This document shows positions 9,455 to 19,999 of a stretch of DNA of 22,785 nucleotides, piece after piece. The stretch is from Oppiella nova. Its lineage: Eukaryota; Arthropoda; Arachnida; Sarcoptiformes; Oppiidae. Below the pieces are notes generated by a model. That model saw nothing but the letters and a program-made list of their open reading frames with translations, was not told the DNA's origin and ran no database searches. The position numbers and the translations under genes were made by a program. Numbering within the stretch: the stretch's first letter is position 1; each line of letters starts with the position of its first letter. The stretch is from positions 1 through 22,785 of the forward strand of contig CAJPVJ010000580.1 of assembly GCA_905397405.1 (NCBI GenBank). Reading direction: 5' to 3'.

Positions 9455-11198
9455 TTCAATAAAATGCTAATTAATTGTGAAATTTTGTCTACAAAATTAA
9501 TTCTATACACGATTTCATTAGAATCAATGTTAAGTATTTTCTGAATTTGTTTTATTCATAACTACTGCAATTGTTGTATTAATATCGTAATAATTTATTC
9601 CATCACTATTTTAATATATTTAACAGATCCATAAATTAAGACAAACATCACATTTATATGACATTTGAGGAAAAATTTCCGACTAATTTCAGTCATTGGT
9701 TTTCGTAATTATTTGAAATGTCTTGCAGTAGTATTAATAATAATTCTGTATAATATTTAAGTTTTTATACTATTTTAGATAGCTCTAAATAAATAAATTT
9801 ATAATATTTTCGTAATAATAATTATTATTTATTACAGTGTTTAAACAATTCATATTTAAAATGTAATTATTATCATAAATAATAAACAATTGAATCACAA
9901 TACTGTATATAATCTTTAAATTATTACTATTATTCTATATAATTAGTTAAATATAAAATGTTAACAATAAAAACTTTATGATGACAATTTCCATATGAAG
10001 AGCTATTTTAAATAAATTCTTATAAGAATTAACATATAATTAGTAAACATAATACATTGAATGGGATAATTGATTTGAAATATTCCATAAAACTTCCACA
10101 ATCTGTAATAAAAGAAAGTTCTAAGAAATTATTATTTATAAATTTAGTACCATGTACCATTTTCATAGTTATTCACAATAGCTATCATGTGGAGGTAAGC
10201 TATACTAAAAGGTAATGTAGTTATTAAAGAAATATTTTTTATAAAACATTTATTTTGTTCGGAGATTTAAATTTATTAATATTAAAAATTTATTTACTAT
10301 TAATTAAAAATTTAATTTAATGTTCAAAGAAATGATATTTTTATTAATAAATAAATAAAAATCAAATAATTAATTATTCACCAGTTAATAGGACCATAAC
10401 TTATGGTATTATATATACATTATAAAGATAAAGGTTGTAAAAATGTAATAGCATTATCTTTGTATGATTTCATGATTAATATAATAATATGAATATTTTA
10501 CTTAAATTCATATTTGTATTCAAATTAACAACGAAATTATGTTACAAGTATTTGAGTGCTAACAAAGTCCAAACTCACAAATTAACGGTTTAATATAAAA
10601 CTTATAAGCAAATAAAATACAGTATTAGCAATTTTGATAATTGACTATAATTCATTCCTTAGTGATAGCGTAACAAAAAACTAACGTAGACTACAATATT
10701 ATAATGTTAAAAACAATTTAATCTGTAAATTATAAGCAAATAAAATACAGTATTAGCAATTTTGATAATTGACTATAATTCATTCCTTAGTGATAGCGTA
10801 ACAAAAAACTAACGTAGACTACAATATTATAATGTTAAAAACAATTTAATCTGTAAACTATTTGTGAAATATAATAAATGTTAATTGCGAAAATCCAAGG
10901 ACTGAAGTAATAATGAAATATCCTTTGTTTGGATAATCTGTACGACACATGAGTACAAATGAACTAATATATGATTCTGTACTCAAGAGCACTAAGTCTT
11001 GTTTAACAAGTTTTTTGTTTTGTACGAATTGTACTGTACTTTAAAAATAGTTTATTGAGAATAAAATTCTCTCATAAAGTACTATAGTCTCGACATAACA
11101 ACACCGCCTAAAAATAAGTCCAAAAGTATTTTTCGCAGGAATATTAAATTATTTCATTACATTATTATTAAAATTAAGGCAACAATTGTTTGTTAAAC
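9455..11198. other. AT-rich intergenic DNA
   Basis: Nothing coding recognised. It contains the perfect tandem duplication at 10602-10857 and short palindromes. Confidence 0.6.
10602..10857 (+). repeat. Tandem duplication, 128 identical bases at a shift of 128
   Basis: Bases 10602-10729 are repeated without change at 10730-10857. The flanks differ at once (10601 C against 10729 A; 10730 T against 10858 C). Same period as the repeat at 8487 and the two chimeric duplications at 16800 and 17544. The DNA is AT-rich and non-coding; both units are in direct orientation with no complementing. Confidence 0.95.
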
Positions 11199-11206
11199 TA
11201 TAAAAT
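11199..11206 (+). promoter_or_regulatory. Possible TATA box of the cysteine-rich peptide gene
   Basis: TATAAAAT about 30 bases before a less AT-rich leader (11230-11526) that leads into the secreted peptide at 11527. Position and composition suit a core promoter, but such motifs are common in AT-rich DNA. Confidence 0.35.
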
Positions 11207-11526
11207 ATAGTGTAAAGAATTGGCACTTCATATGCCTTTTACAGCGAATCAACAACTAGTGTGTGAGTGTTAGTGCTGTGAAGTGGTATTTGAATGTTTG
11301 GATTCCCCAAAGGTTTTTACCTCAAACTCCAGACTATTGCGCGAAACTCACGGCATAAGTCCTGCACTTATTTATATTCATATTTATAAGTGAATTCCGC
11401 GAGAGTTTAAGACCATTAGTGACTCAAAACCACGAGTTCAATGAGTTTATGGAAGCAATAAGTGATTAACATTATTATATAATAGTTTTAAAACTTGTCT
11501 ACTATTGTGCAAAATATTAGTAATTA

Positions 11527-11769
11527 ATGAGAAAAATGCGAAAATTGCAAATCATTTTGATTTTAATGATCTTTACTTCGTGTTTGGCGTCGATTAAAGG
11601 CAACGGAAAGTTGGTCCGACTCTGCTATTGGACGGCTTGCAGTAAATCTCATCCACACAAGTCGTGTCCAAACAATTTGGAGGAATCGGCGTCCAGAAAG
11701 TGTCGGATCAAAGGCACGGGTCAAATGGGACGCTACCAGAAGTGCTGTATTTATGAGGATTACATGTAG
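11527..11769 (+). CDS. Small secreted cysteine-rich peptide, function unknown
   Basis: An 80-residue protein with a basic N-terminus, a hydrophobic segment (about residues 7-22) ending at a plausible signal peptidase site near ASIKG, and a mature part of about 57 residues with six cysteines spaced as C-x4-C-x8-C-x11-C-x13-CC or close to it. The mature part begins with CYWTACSK and ends with QKCCIYEDYM. An even number of cysteines and a signal peptide argue for a disulfide-stabilised extracellular peptide. I do not recognise the family; it might be a hormone, antimicrobial or salivary-type peptide, and nothing in the sequence decides between them. It appears to be a single exon with a long leader and a 3' AATAAA signal at 11955-11960. 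The second in-frame Met (residue 4) could also be the start. Confidence 0.7.
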   Translation: MRKMRKLQIILILMIFTSCLASIKGNGKLVRLCYWTACSKSHPHKSCPNNLEESASRKCRIKGTGQMGRYQKCCIYEDYM

Positions 11770-11954
11770 CTTTTCAACGCTTTCTTACTGTTATTTAACA
11801 TCAAATAGAGTAATATTTATTTTTAGAAAATCCACTGGTATAGTTCCTATTAAGTTTTCTAATATAATTTCAATTCCATATATGATACTGTACAATTTTA
11901 ATGGTATTTATTATAATATCGACATATCGATAGTATTTTTGTAATGCCTTTTAG

Positions 11955-11960
11955 AATAAA
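11955..11960 (+). terminator. Polyadenylation signal AATAAA
   Basis: A canonical AATAAA about 185 bases after the stop of the cysteine-rich peptide gene, followed by a T-rich stretch. Likely the 3' end of that transcript. Confidence 0.4.
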
Positions 11961-14147
11961 GTAATATTTGTAATGAATTTCATGTTATTATAACTTATTA
12001 TTAAATGTAATGAAAGCTATTGTATTTTAGTGCACTATGTTTTATGATTAAATGTTTAAAATATTTTTATTATAAAAACTTGAAATTTTTTACATACTTC
12101 ACATCGACGACATATATGGGAAAGTCCTTCGATGTCATCACAATAGAGGATTAATTTCTAAACAATTCTGCTTTGAATGCATATCAAGCATAAGGTATGT
12201 CATAATTGGTTGAAATCGGATGTCCGCTATTGCCATATATTGTTATTTGAAGTCATTTTAATCAAATGACATTTTGAGACGTCTTCCAAATTTTGTCTCT
12301 ATTTATAAATGAAAAGTTTGGAAAATATTTTTGCTATATGATACTGTGTATTTGCAGTACCAAATAATATTTATACTTCTAATGAGAAACCTTTTTCTTA
12401 TAAATAATTATAACTTATAAACATTTGAAGGACAATTGACAGTTTAACTAATGAATGCTTTCATGAACTAAACTATTATTAAGGTATACTTTAACAGAAT
12501 TAAATGTTAATCAATAATAAGATGACAGAAATTTTATGGAAATATACCAAACACTCAAAAGACAAGCATTTGAATTTCTAAAGCCATTTATAATATGAAT
12601 GAATGACTAATATAAATAGTACTCTATTGAATACAATACTATTGTTTTGTAGACAATTGTAAAATTGACAAAATTTTCTTTTTATGTAGAAATTCTCATA
12701 AATAAAATTCAATGCGTTTATAGATAAATGTGATGTCAAAAAATATTTTGTAAACTTTCATAATTAGTGATTAATTAGTTAATTAGTATGAGTGTACTTG
12801 AACGAGTTTTTAAGTACGAAATTGCTTTAAATTTTTGAAATAAATTAAATAACTTAATTTCTAAGAATTCGTTACATTGCGTAACCTGATGGGAAATATG
12901 ATTATCTAATTAAAATGTTAATAGTTGTATAATATTTATAAATGTTAGAATACATTTTTAATTACTTTGTGTTTACTGTGTGATAGTAGTTTAAAAATAA
13001 ATTTGTAATCTGTTTTCAAAGTGACATTAAACTCATAAAAATGAACATTGATTATTTGTAATAAAATAATTAAAAATGTTTATTGTACAGTATAATGGTT
13101 TAAAATTAAATACAATTATGATAATTAGCAATAAAAATTATTCCATAAAACCAAATACAATATATTTTGGTATAAGATTAAATTATACTCAAATTTAATT
13201 ACCTTATATCTATTTTATGAAAGAAATTTTTTAATTTATATGTTTTAGTACAACAAAAATATTCTATTAAAGATAATATTTTTATTTGAATATATCGTAA
13301 AATTATAGCCACAAAAATATATTTAAATTAATGATAACAAAACTTAAGCTAAATGTAATAAAAAAGAATTGTAAAAAATTGTAGATTATGTATAAAATGA
13401 TATTCAATGATATCTAAGAATTGGAAACGATTTAATTGTGATAAATTCAAGTCATAGAAAGCGGCACTTATTGATTGTCATCAAAATTCATACCACATCC
13501 CAACATTTATAACTCATGCGCTCCACCATGTCTTGGAAAGCATGCCATTCAGTAAACACTGATTCCAAGTTGGCATCAATTCTGTACAACATTGTACTCT
13601 TCAATCATTTATGTTTTTATTTTACAAATCAATTTGTAATCTTCTTTTGAAATGAACATTTAATTTTTAGAAGTGGTTTATTACAATTCTTTATCAAATT
13701 CAGTAATTTATTGTATTTAATTTGGTGGATATATATATAATAATAATAATGAAATTCCGTGATTTATTATAATATGTAGAATTCATAGAATTAATTAATT
13801 TTAATTTTGTTTATATTTTATTGTAAATAGCTAAGCTTTTAAAATAATATCTTATACGATATAAAGAGTATAAAGTATATTTTGAAAGTGTACAATATAA
13901 TTTACAACTAGATTATAATAATACTGTAATAACATTAATACAGTATTACAAGTAAGACATTTATAATGTTTTTATAAATAACTAATGAATTGCTTATAGT
14001 TTTAGATAAACGAAAAAGAGTATTTAATTTCTTTTATTTCCTTTTGTTTTTAGAAAAAACATTCAGTTTCAGTAAAGCGACAATTTTATAAAATGTACAC
14101 ATTTTGATGGTTTATCGATTAATACTAAACTAAAACAGTATTAGACA
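11961..14147. other. AT-rich intergenic DNA
   Basis: No gene recognised except a short, coding-like fragment at 13488-13592. A perfect 7-base stem hairpin lies at 12252-12270 (GTCATTT and AAATGAC). No transposon ends were found. Confidence 0.5.
13488..13592 (-). other. Short coding-like frame, possible exon or gene relic
   Basis: A 34-codon frame with balanced amino acid composition (for example ESVFTEWHAFQDMVERM) in a 120-base island of near-neutral GC, unlike the poly-A/T surroundings. It ends in a stop next to a plausible GT donor-like region. I do not recognise it. It could be a lone exon, a relic, or an unrelated GC-richer island. Confidence 0.25.
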
Positions 14148-16837
14148 ATGTCAATATTATTTATAATGAAATTCTTAAGATTTTTAAAAAGAGTTTGGAA
14201 AACAATTATTTTAATTGTGACCCCAATTGCTTTATTACCACTTCTACTGAATGACACAAATATATCGGTAAGTTTCCATTTTAGTTAATATTTATTAACA
14301 TTTAATGATCATTACGACAGCATATGTTTAACTAACTTTCACTGTCATCGCTTTGGTGTACAAATTTACTTAGGATTTGATTTAAAATAATGCGAGAAAC
14401 ATTTTATTTTACATAATATCTTGTAAACTTTACAAAGTAAAGTTTAGTTGTAATAATTTTGATTAATTTCCTATAATCCTAGTAACATTTAATATAATAT
14501 TTTATATTATAAATTATTTACTTATAGATTATATATTACGGTACACCTATTTATATTTAGTTTAAATGACAATACAATATTATAATGATTTTTAAAAAAT
14601 TAATTTGTATAAAAATAACAAGCAACATTATAATAAATAAATTAAAAAGAATTTAATAAAGTCATCTTTGTCATAAGGAATCGAAATGTGCTTATGTTTT
14701 AATATTGATGGCCATATACTGGACCTTTGAACCCATTCCACTACCTGTAACTGCTTTATTACCTGGTACAGTATTTATAAGCTAAGAATTTATTACTTAT
14801 ATCAAATTTATAGTAATAAAAAATTCTTATGAATGAATTTATCTTTAATTCAATAAATTCGTGTTTTTAGTCATTTTGTTCCCTCTGTTGGGTTTGGCGA
14901 CCACAGAGGAAGCGTGCGGGCCATACCTTCAGGCGACAAATATGCTGTTTATGGCGAGTCTGATGGTCGCCATATCCATGGAGTGCAGTGGTCTTCATAA
15001 ACGGATTGCATTGAAAGTCCTGATGATTGTCGGCAATGATATCCGCAGACTATTTGCTGGCTTCATGTTTACGACAATGTTTTTGGGCATTTGGATCATC
15101 AATACAGCGGCCACTGCTATGATTCTACCCATTGCTGATGTCATCAGTAAAGAGATATTGACTGAAGAAGAATATAAGGATGACTTGCAGTTAAATGAGA
15201 GTCAAAGTGATGATAGGAATCATCACGACTTGAGTATTCAACGTATGCATAGTTTTCTGTTTATTTAAATATTAATTTTATGACATTATAATAATGTTAG
15301 TCTTCCTATCAGTCGATAAAGAGGTTTATGTTTTGAAACACAACTCAAAACAGTTAAGAAGTGCTAAAAACGACAAATTGAGACGACTTTTATACATAAG
15401 TATTGCATATTCGGCGACAATCGGGGGAACGACTACACTAACGAGTAACGGGCCTAACCTCGTCCTACGATTCGTGCTCGACGAGTATGTAATCAATTAA
15501 TAATTTATGTGAATATCAATTATATTCAAAATAGATAAAATAATTTCTAATCAATAAATGTATTATTAGCATATATCAAGGACTTCCACCCGTTGATTAC
15601 ACAAATTGGTTGCTGTTTTGTGTGACGGCTACTATTGTCACAATTATTATCCTATGGGTTGTATTTCGGTTTATTTACATGAGGTTTAATTGAATTTGAA
15701 AAGAATTTTTAAATTGTATTTAAAAACAATATCTCATATGATTTCATATGATTATGATTTTCACAGGGAGAGCGAAGTCTCTCAGATAACAAAAGCTCCC
15801 AAACATATCATAAAAGAGAAATACCGAGAATTGGGTTCAATTACTTTCCACGAAAGTGCCGTCTGTTTCCTCTTTGTATTACTTATTGTCTTATGGATGT
15901 TAAGAGATCCACAGTTCCTGAAGGGTTGGGCCACAATCATCACCAACAATATGTGATTAAATCATTAAATGAATTATAAAAATCATAATTAACAGAAATA
16001 TTATGTAAAAAATAACAGAAAGCCAAAGGACGCGACGGCCGCTATTTTTATAGTGGTTTTGATGTTTTGCATTCCCGCCAAACCTATGGACTCATTTCCG
16101 GGGCCAACACTACTTGATTGGCAGACAGTGGAGAAAAAGTTGGCCTGGGGGGTTATCATACTTCGTGGCGGGGGGTTCTCAATGGCAGATACGGCTTCTG
16201 TGAGACAGTTATTGATTAAAGTTTAATAGTGATATAAACAATGTATTATATTTGACAGAAAAGCGGACTCACCAAACTAATCGGCACCCAATTGACTCAC
16301 TTGGATGTGCTTTCATTGGTTGGAATCGTTATAATTATGTCACTGTTGGCCACAATATTCACAGAACTGGCGTCCAATTCAGCGATTGCCACAATCTTTC
16401 TACCTATCGCTGGACAACTGGTTATTATTACTGAATAAACATTTAAATTTTAAAGTAATTATCATATATTTAATTCAAAGGCCACAAGTCTTGAAATAAA
16501 TCCGTTGGTATTAATGATCCCGATCACACTTTCGTGTTCGTATGCATTTGTATTACCGGTGGGAACACCCGCTAATGCATTAGTCTTTAATCACGCAAAA
16601 CTTCGCGCCACTGATATGGTATTTAAATTACACAATAATAGATATATGATATAATATGTGAATATTATACCTTATATCCTGTCTAAAAATTAAAGTTTAT
16701 ATAGACTAAAATAAAATAAATTCTATATTTAGATAATTCCCGGAATAATAGCAAAAATAATTTGTTTGACTGTAATGCTGGTTAATTTATGGGCTATTGA
16801 TATATCCTGTCTAAAAATTAAAGTTTATATAGACTAA
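14148..16837 (+). CDS. SLC13-family sodium-coupled dicarboxylate/citrate (INDY-type) or sulfate symporter, ten exons
   Basis: A plasma-membrane symporter that brings in dicarboxylates, citrate or sulfate with sodium. Exons: 14148-14267, 14678-14765, 14871-15242, 15301-15484, 15570-15683, 15767-15952, 16019-16199, 16259-16420, 16481-16618 and 16733 onward; all phases agree. Family landmarks: [14 protein letters not shown] (exon 2), [14 protein letters not shown] (exon 3, about residue 147), [15 protein letters not shown] (exon 4, about residue 240), [11 protein letters not shown] (exon 7), [16 protein letters not shown] (exon 8) and [14 protein letters not shown] (exon 9). The usual first SNT sodium/substrate motif reads INT, with Ser replaced by Ile, and in the second the Thr/Val position is Ser. 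The true last exon ends in ATT GCA TAG, giving about 538 residues. In this copy a 128-base duplication (16800-16927) splits it after ATT G, so the given frame runs on to a stop at 16835-16837. Substrate cannot be decided from sequence alone. Confidence 0.9.
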
Positions 16838-16927
16838 AATAAAATAAATTCTATATTTAGATAATTCCCGGAATAATAGCTTTTTATTAAACAAACTGAC
16901 ATTACGACCAATTAAATACCCGATAAC
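16800..16927. other. 128-base chimeric duplication: 81 bases direct, 47 bases in-place complement
   Basis: Bases 16801-16880 repeat 16673-16752 (shift 128); then 16881-16927 is the in-place complement of 16753-16799 at every position. After 16927 the sequence continues in normal orientation (16928 CATAGGG), completing the SLC13 stop codon GCATAG. The duplicated part begins ATATATCC as in the second copy (about 20630), not TTATATCC as in the first run, so the inserted block carries the other haplotype's variant. It breaks the SLC13 terminal exon. Confidence 0.93.
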
Positions 16928-17300
16928 CATAGGGTTACAAACTAAATTTGTTAAAAGGGCTAACCCGAGATTTATTAGTTTGATATTCAATTAATGTTTT
17001 TAATATTCGCATAATTGACAAACTATGCATTCAAATGTACATTTGAGACCAAAATTTAAATAATTGTCATTTAATAATTTTGTAATTTTATATTCATTAT
17101 AGACAGTTAACGTTAATTTTATTTTATCTCAACATTTAAGTTTTATGTTATTTTATGAATTGTATTTTGTATTTGTATGAAAAACAAAGTTATTTTTGTC
17201 ACAAACTTCTCACTGACAATAGTCAGTAATTGAAATATAAATAAATTTCATTACATATATTATACTTAATCATTATTTGAAGAATCAAATGTCTGGTGTT

Positions 17301-17504
17301 TTACTTTTTACCAATAATTATAATACCGATGGGTATGCCTTCAGAATCGTCGCCATCGTCTGCATCATCGTCATAGTCGTCATCTCCTGGTGTTGTGCTT
17401 CTTCGAGAAGACTCAATGGTATGTTTGTCACAAACAACCCATTCATTTATGGATAATAACATCAAAACAGATAAAATTAATGTTATCTTAAGGACAGAAT
17501 TCAT
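17301..17504 (-). CDS. Small secreted acidic peptide, function unknown
   Basis: A 67-residue protein. Residues 1-25 form a clear signal peptide (MNSVLKITLILSVLMLLS, cleavage likely after VVC or CDK). The mature part has a Ser/Thr/Arg patch, then an aspartate-dense run (residues about 43-54) and an isoleucine-rich end, PIGIIIIGKK. Such Asp-rich tails can bind calcium or basic surfaces, but no family is recognised. It lies between and opposite to SLC13 (convergent), about 300 bases from the SLC13 stop. The second copy (21109-21297) conserves frame and length, with substitutions mostly between small or polar residues, which supports a real protein. The ATG at 17502-17504 lies in the direct, uncomplemented version of the sequence. 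Confidence 0.6.
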   Translation of the reverse strand: MNSVLKITLILSVLMLLSINEWVVCDKHTIESSRRSTTPGDDDYDDDADDGDDSEGIPIGIIIIGKK

Positions 17505-17543
17505 TTTAAATTATGACAAAATTGTAAACTTCTAAATTCGTGT

Positions 17544-17671
17544 ATGGTATGTTTGTCACAAACAACCCATTCATTTATGGATAATAACATCAAAACAGAT
17601 AAAATTAATGTTATCAATTCCTGTCTTAAGTAAAATTTAATACTGTTTTAACATTTGAAGATTTAAGCACA
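17544..17671. other. 128-base chimeric duplication: 72 bases direct, 56 bases in-place complement
   Basis: Bases 17544-17615 repeat 17416-17487 exactly (shift 128). Bases 17616-17671 are the in-place complement of 17488-17543 at all 56 positions. From 17672 the sequence is again in normal orientation. This is the same layout as at 16800-16927. It lies just upstream of the acidic peptide's start. Confidence 0.95.
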
Positions 17672-17744
17672 CCGGAAATTTATAAGCGATAAAATATCTA
17701 AGAGGGTCTCTATCTGTGAATTACTTAGTTTTGTTTGACGGGTT

Positions 17745-18878
17745 TCACAAATAAAGATTATTAATCTATCAAATTGACAATTTGTATGCCATTCTAGACT
17801 TATGGAAAATATATTGAAATTTGTAGATTAAATCAATTATCAATCATTAGGCTACTTATGAATAAATAAATTCTGAAAGATTATTTAATAATTTTTAGTA
17901 AATGGAAATTGATTTATTATAATAACTTTTTGAAAGTATAATGAAATCATTAATCAAAGTTTTGGAAATCGTGAATTGCATGAATTTTGTTATTTAATTA
18001 AGTCTGATCTCTGTAAAGTTTATTTGTACTACTGTAATTAATGTATATGTCTGGATTGATGCTGGTATTGATATAACAACTTGTGATTCACTAGAATTTT
18101 ATATAATTTGTAATTTACTTCTGTACAAGGTATCCTGATCACATGATCATTTTTATACTTGAATTTCAGTCTTTTACCAATTCTTTGGAATTTAAAAAAT
18201 TTATAGTAATCCTGGTGCATATTAATTTATATTCTGTATTTTTGAAATACGTATACTGGTGACATAATTCAACAAAATATCCACTTTATTACACAATATT
18301 TGTCTATAAGTTAGTTTTGGAAATGATACTGTGTGTAAGAAATGTAAAACATAAAAATTTAAACCCCTGTTCTCACGGAAACTATCAATTTTAAAATATC
18401 AAATTATATTAGTGCAAAATAAAACCAATATAATTGTTTTTTATATAAAACAATTGATGGCATTTGAGTTATTCATGGTATTGTATCAAGAATTTAACAC
18501 TACATTAAGAATGAACCCTTTATTATAATAAAGTAAAAAAAGTTATAAAAAATAAATTAAATAATGAAAAGAAAAGAAAGCTTTTGAATGAGGATTGCCT
18601 TCACAAGGGATGAAAGGAATCCAGTTTTCAAAGTTATAAACAGCTCTTGACTTACATCTCAAACACTGAACACAACTGAAGACATGCGGACTAAGAGAGA
18701 CGAGAACTCAATACATGCATAGCTATAGCAACACAACCCATACATACATCAGCAGTGATGGGATCAACAAAACATATTTATCTCATGTCTCGTCACTAAT
18801 GTCTCATTTGGTTGACAACTAATCGGACACTCATTTGCAACACTTATTGCTTACAATTGATTGTGAATTGAGCCGAAG
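17745..18878. other. Intergenic DNA, 5' flank of the oxidase
   Basis: AT-rich until about 18580, then less so (18590-18878), with the likely promoter and leader of the oxidase. Present in both copies with small indels (for example 25 extra bases near 18235-18260 in this copy). No other gene seen. Confidence 0.5.
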
Positions 18879-19998
18879 ATGTCGGACACTTGCAGTGATA
18901 TCATTATAATAGGCGGTGGTATAAGTGGTTTGAGTGTCGCCTATCACCTGCTGATGAATGACTTCGCCGGTCGTATCATAATATTGGAGTCGCGAGGGCA
19001 GTAGCCGCCAGCGTATCGCAGCTGCTGGTGGTTTATGCTCACGGTAGCCTAGCTCAACCCCCGGTTAACCTAGGTACCGTAATACCCTTTGGGGTAGATA
19101 CTGAACCGGGAGTCTGTGTTTGTCATAGACCAGTTGGCGAGCAGTTCCGGCAAACACCTCGTGGAGGCCAGAAGTCTGAGCGGCACTAAAGTGGACATAG
19201 AAGTGCTGGAAGAGGTGTATCGGACGTACTTCTACTTCATCAAGAAGTGCGAGAACTACTTCCAGATCGAGGACACGGACGGAGCCATTCGCTACGACAA
19301 CTCAATGGGCAAACGTCTCGAGGCGGACATCGACTCCTGGATCAATAGTCTCAAGAATGTGGACAACGAGGGAAAGGAATTGAGGAAATCTATATTCAAT
19401 ACACTCTTGAATCGCGAGACATGTATATCCGGCTGTCATAGTATGGATGAGATGAGTCTCAAAGACTTTGGTTCGTATACAGAGCTGCCCGGAGGCAACA
19501 CTACGATACCCGTGGGCTTCATCCAAGTCCTCAATTGTCTCTTGGAAGAGATGGACCAGAAGATTGCCTCACAATCCAAATTAGGAGATAAATCCAATCT
19601 CATCGATGGAAAGGTGTTAAGTATTCTGAAGTCTCAGAGAGTGACTAAAATCAAGTGGAAGGACATCAGCAGTGATGACAAGAAGGCTAAAGTGGAAGTG
19701 GTTTGCGACGACGGGTCCATTTACACCTGCAATCATGTTGTCGTTACCCTACCATTAGGTGTCTTAAAGAGAGATTCAAACATTTTATTTGAGCCAAAAC
19801 TACCGCAATATAAACTCGAAGCCATTAAGGCATTAGGCTTTGGAACCGTTGATAAGATATTCCTCGAGTACAGTCTACCACTTAATAACTTCATTGATAT
19901 CAGCGTCGACGAGACTATTGTCTTATGGGATAAACAGAATCCTCCGAAATGTAAATATTTTCAGAAGATTTACTCCATTTCCCAGATAACAAACCACT
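18879..19998 (+). CDS. Polyamine/spermine oxidase (flavin amine oxidase), partial at 3' end, with a complemented tract
   Basis: An FAD-dependent amine oxidase of the PAOX/SMOX/LSD-like family, oxidising spermine or acetylated polyamines. It starts at ATG 18879 with the dinucleotide-binding motif IIIIGGGISGLSVAYHL (glycines 12-17) and the acidic strand end IILESR (Glu37). It then resumes at 19123 in the same frame with DIEVLEEVYRTYFYFIKKC, ELPGGNTTIPVGF, the second FAD element HVVVTLPLGVLK, a Leu-Gly-Phe-Gly-Thr segment (ALGFGTVDKIF) and FQKIYSISQ. Between them, 18996-19122 is complemented in place, which creates a TAG at 19002-19004. The second copy supplies the missing part in correct sense, including RPVIGGR and ELGANWIHG, typical of the family. 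The frame is intact across the repair. The gene is intronless over 1.1 kb and is cut off at the N at 19999, about two thirds through. Confidence 0.9.
18995..19122. other. In-place complemented tract in the oxidase, proven against the second copy
   Basis: Bases 18996-19122 are, position by position, the complement of 22659-22785 in the same direction: 127 of 127. The next base to the left, 18995, is A against G in the second copy (a synonymous Arg codon change either way), so the tract abuts a variant base. To the right, 19123 resumes normal coding sense. The right end coincides exactly with the last base of the second copy and of the window. Confidence 0.98.
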
Positions 19999-19999
19999 N
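19999..19999. other. Single N: contig join
   Basis: One ambiguous base in the middle of the oxidase coding frame, followed directly by the middle of SLC13 exon 7 of the second copy. The sequences on each side belong to different genes, so this is a scaffolding join and not a biological junction. Confidence 0.9.

Larger units (their letters stand above)
16066..19122 (+). repeat. First copy of the duplicated SLC13 3' end / acidic peptide / oxidase 5' block
   Basis: Matches 20000-22785 with a few percent scattered substitutions and small indels, in direct order. It is longer than the second copy mainly because it carries two extra 128-base units (16800-16927, 17544-17671). The level and type of difference suit two alleles better than an old paralogous duplication, and the copies are joined through a single N. 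Confidence 0.9.

Noticed and set aside
16252-16434. Plus-strand frame beginning MTEKRTHQ, and its copy at 20186
   Set aside because: Out-of-frame shadow of SLC13 exon 8, whose true frame matches the family.
18995-19122. Insertion or deletion-replacement in the oxidase
   Set aside because: Length is unchanged relative to the second copy and every base is the complement of its partner, so nothing was inserted or lost.
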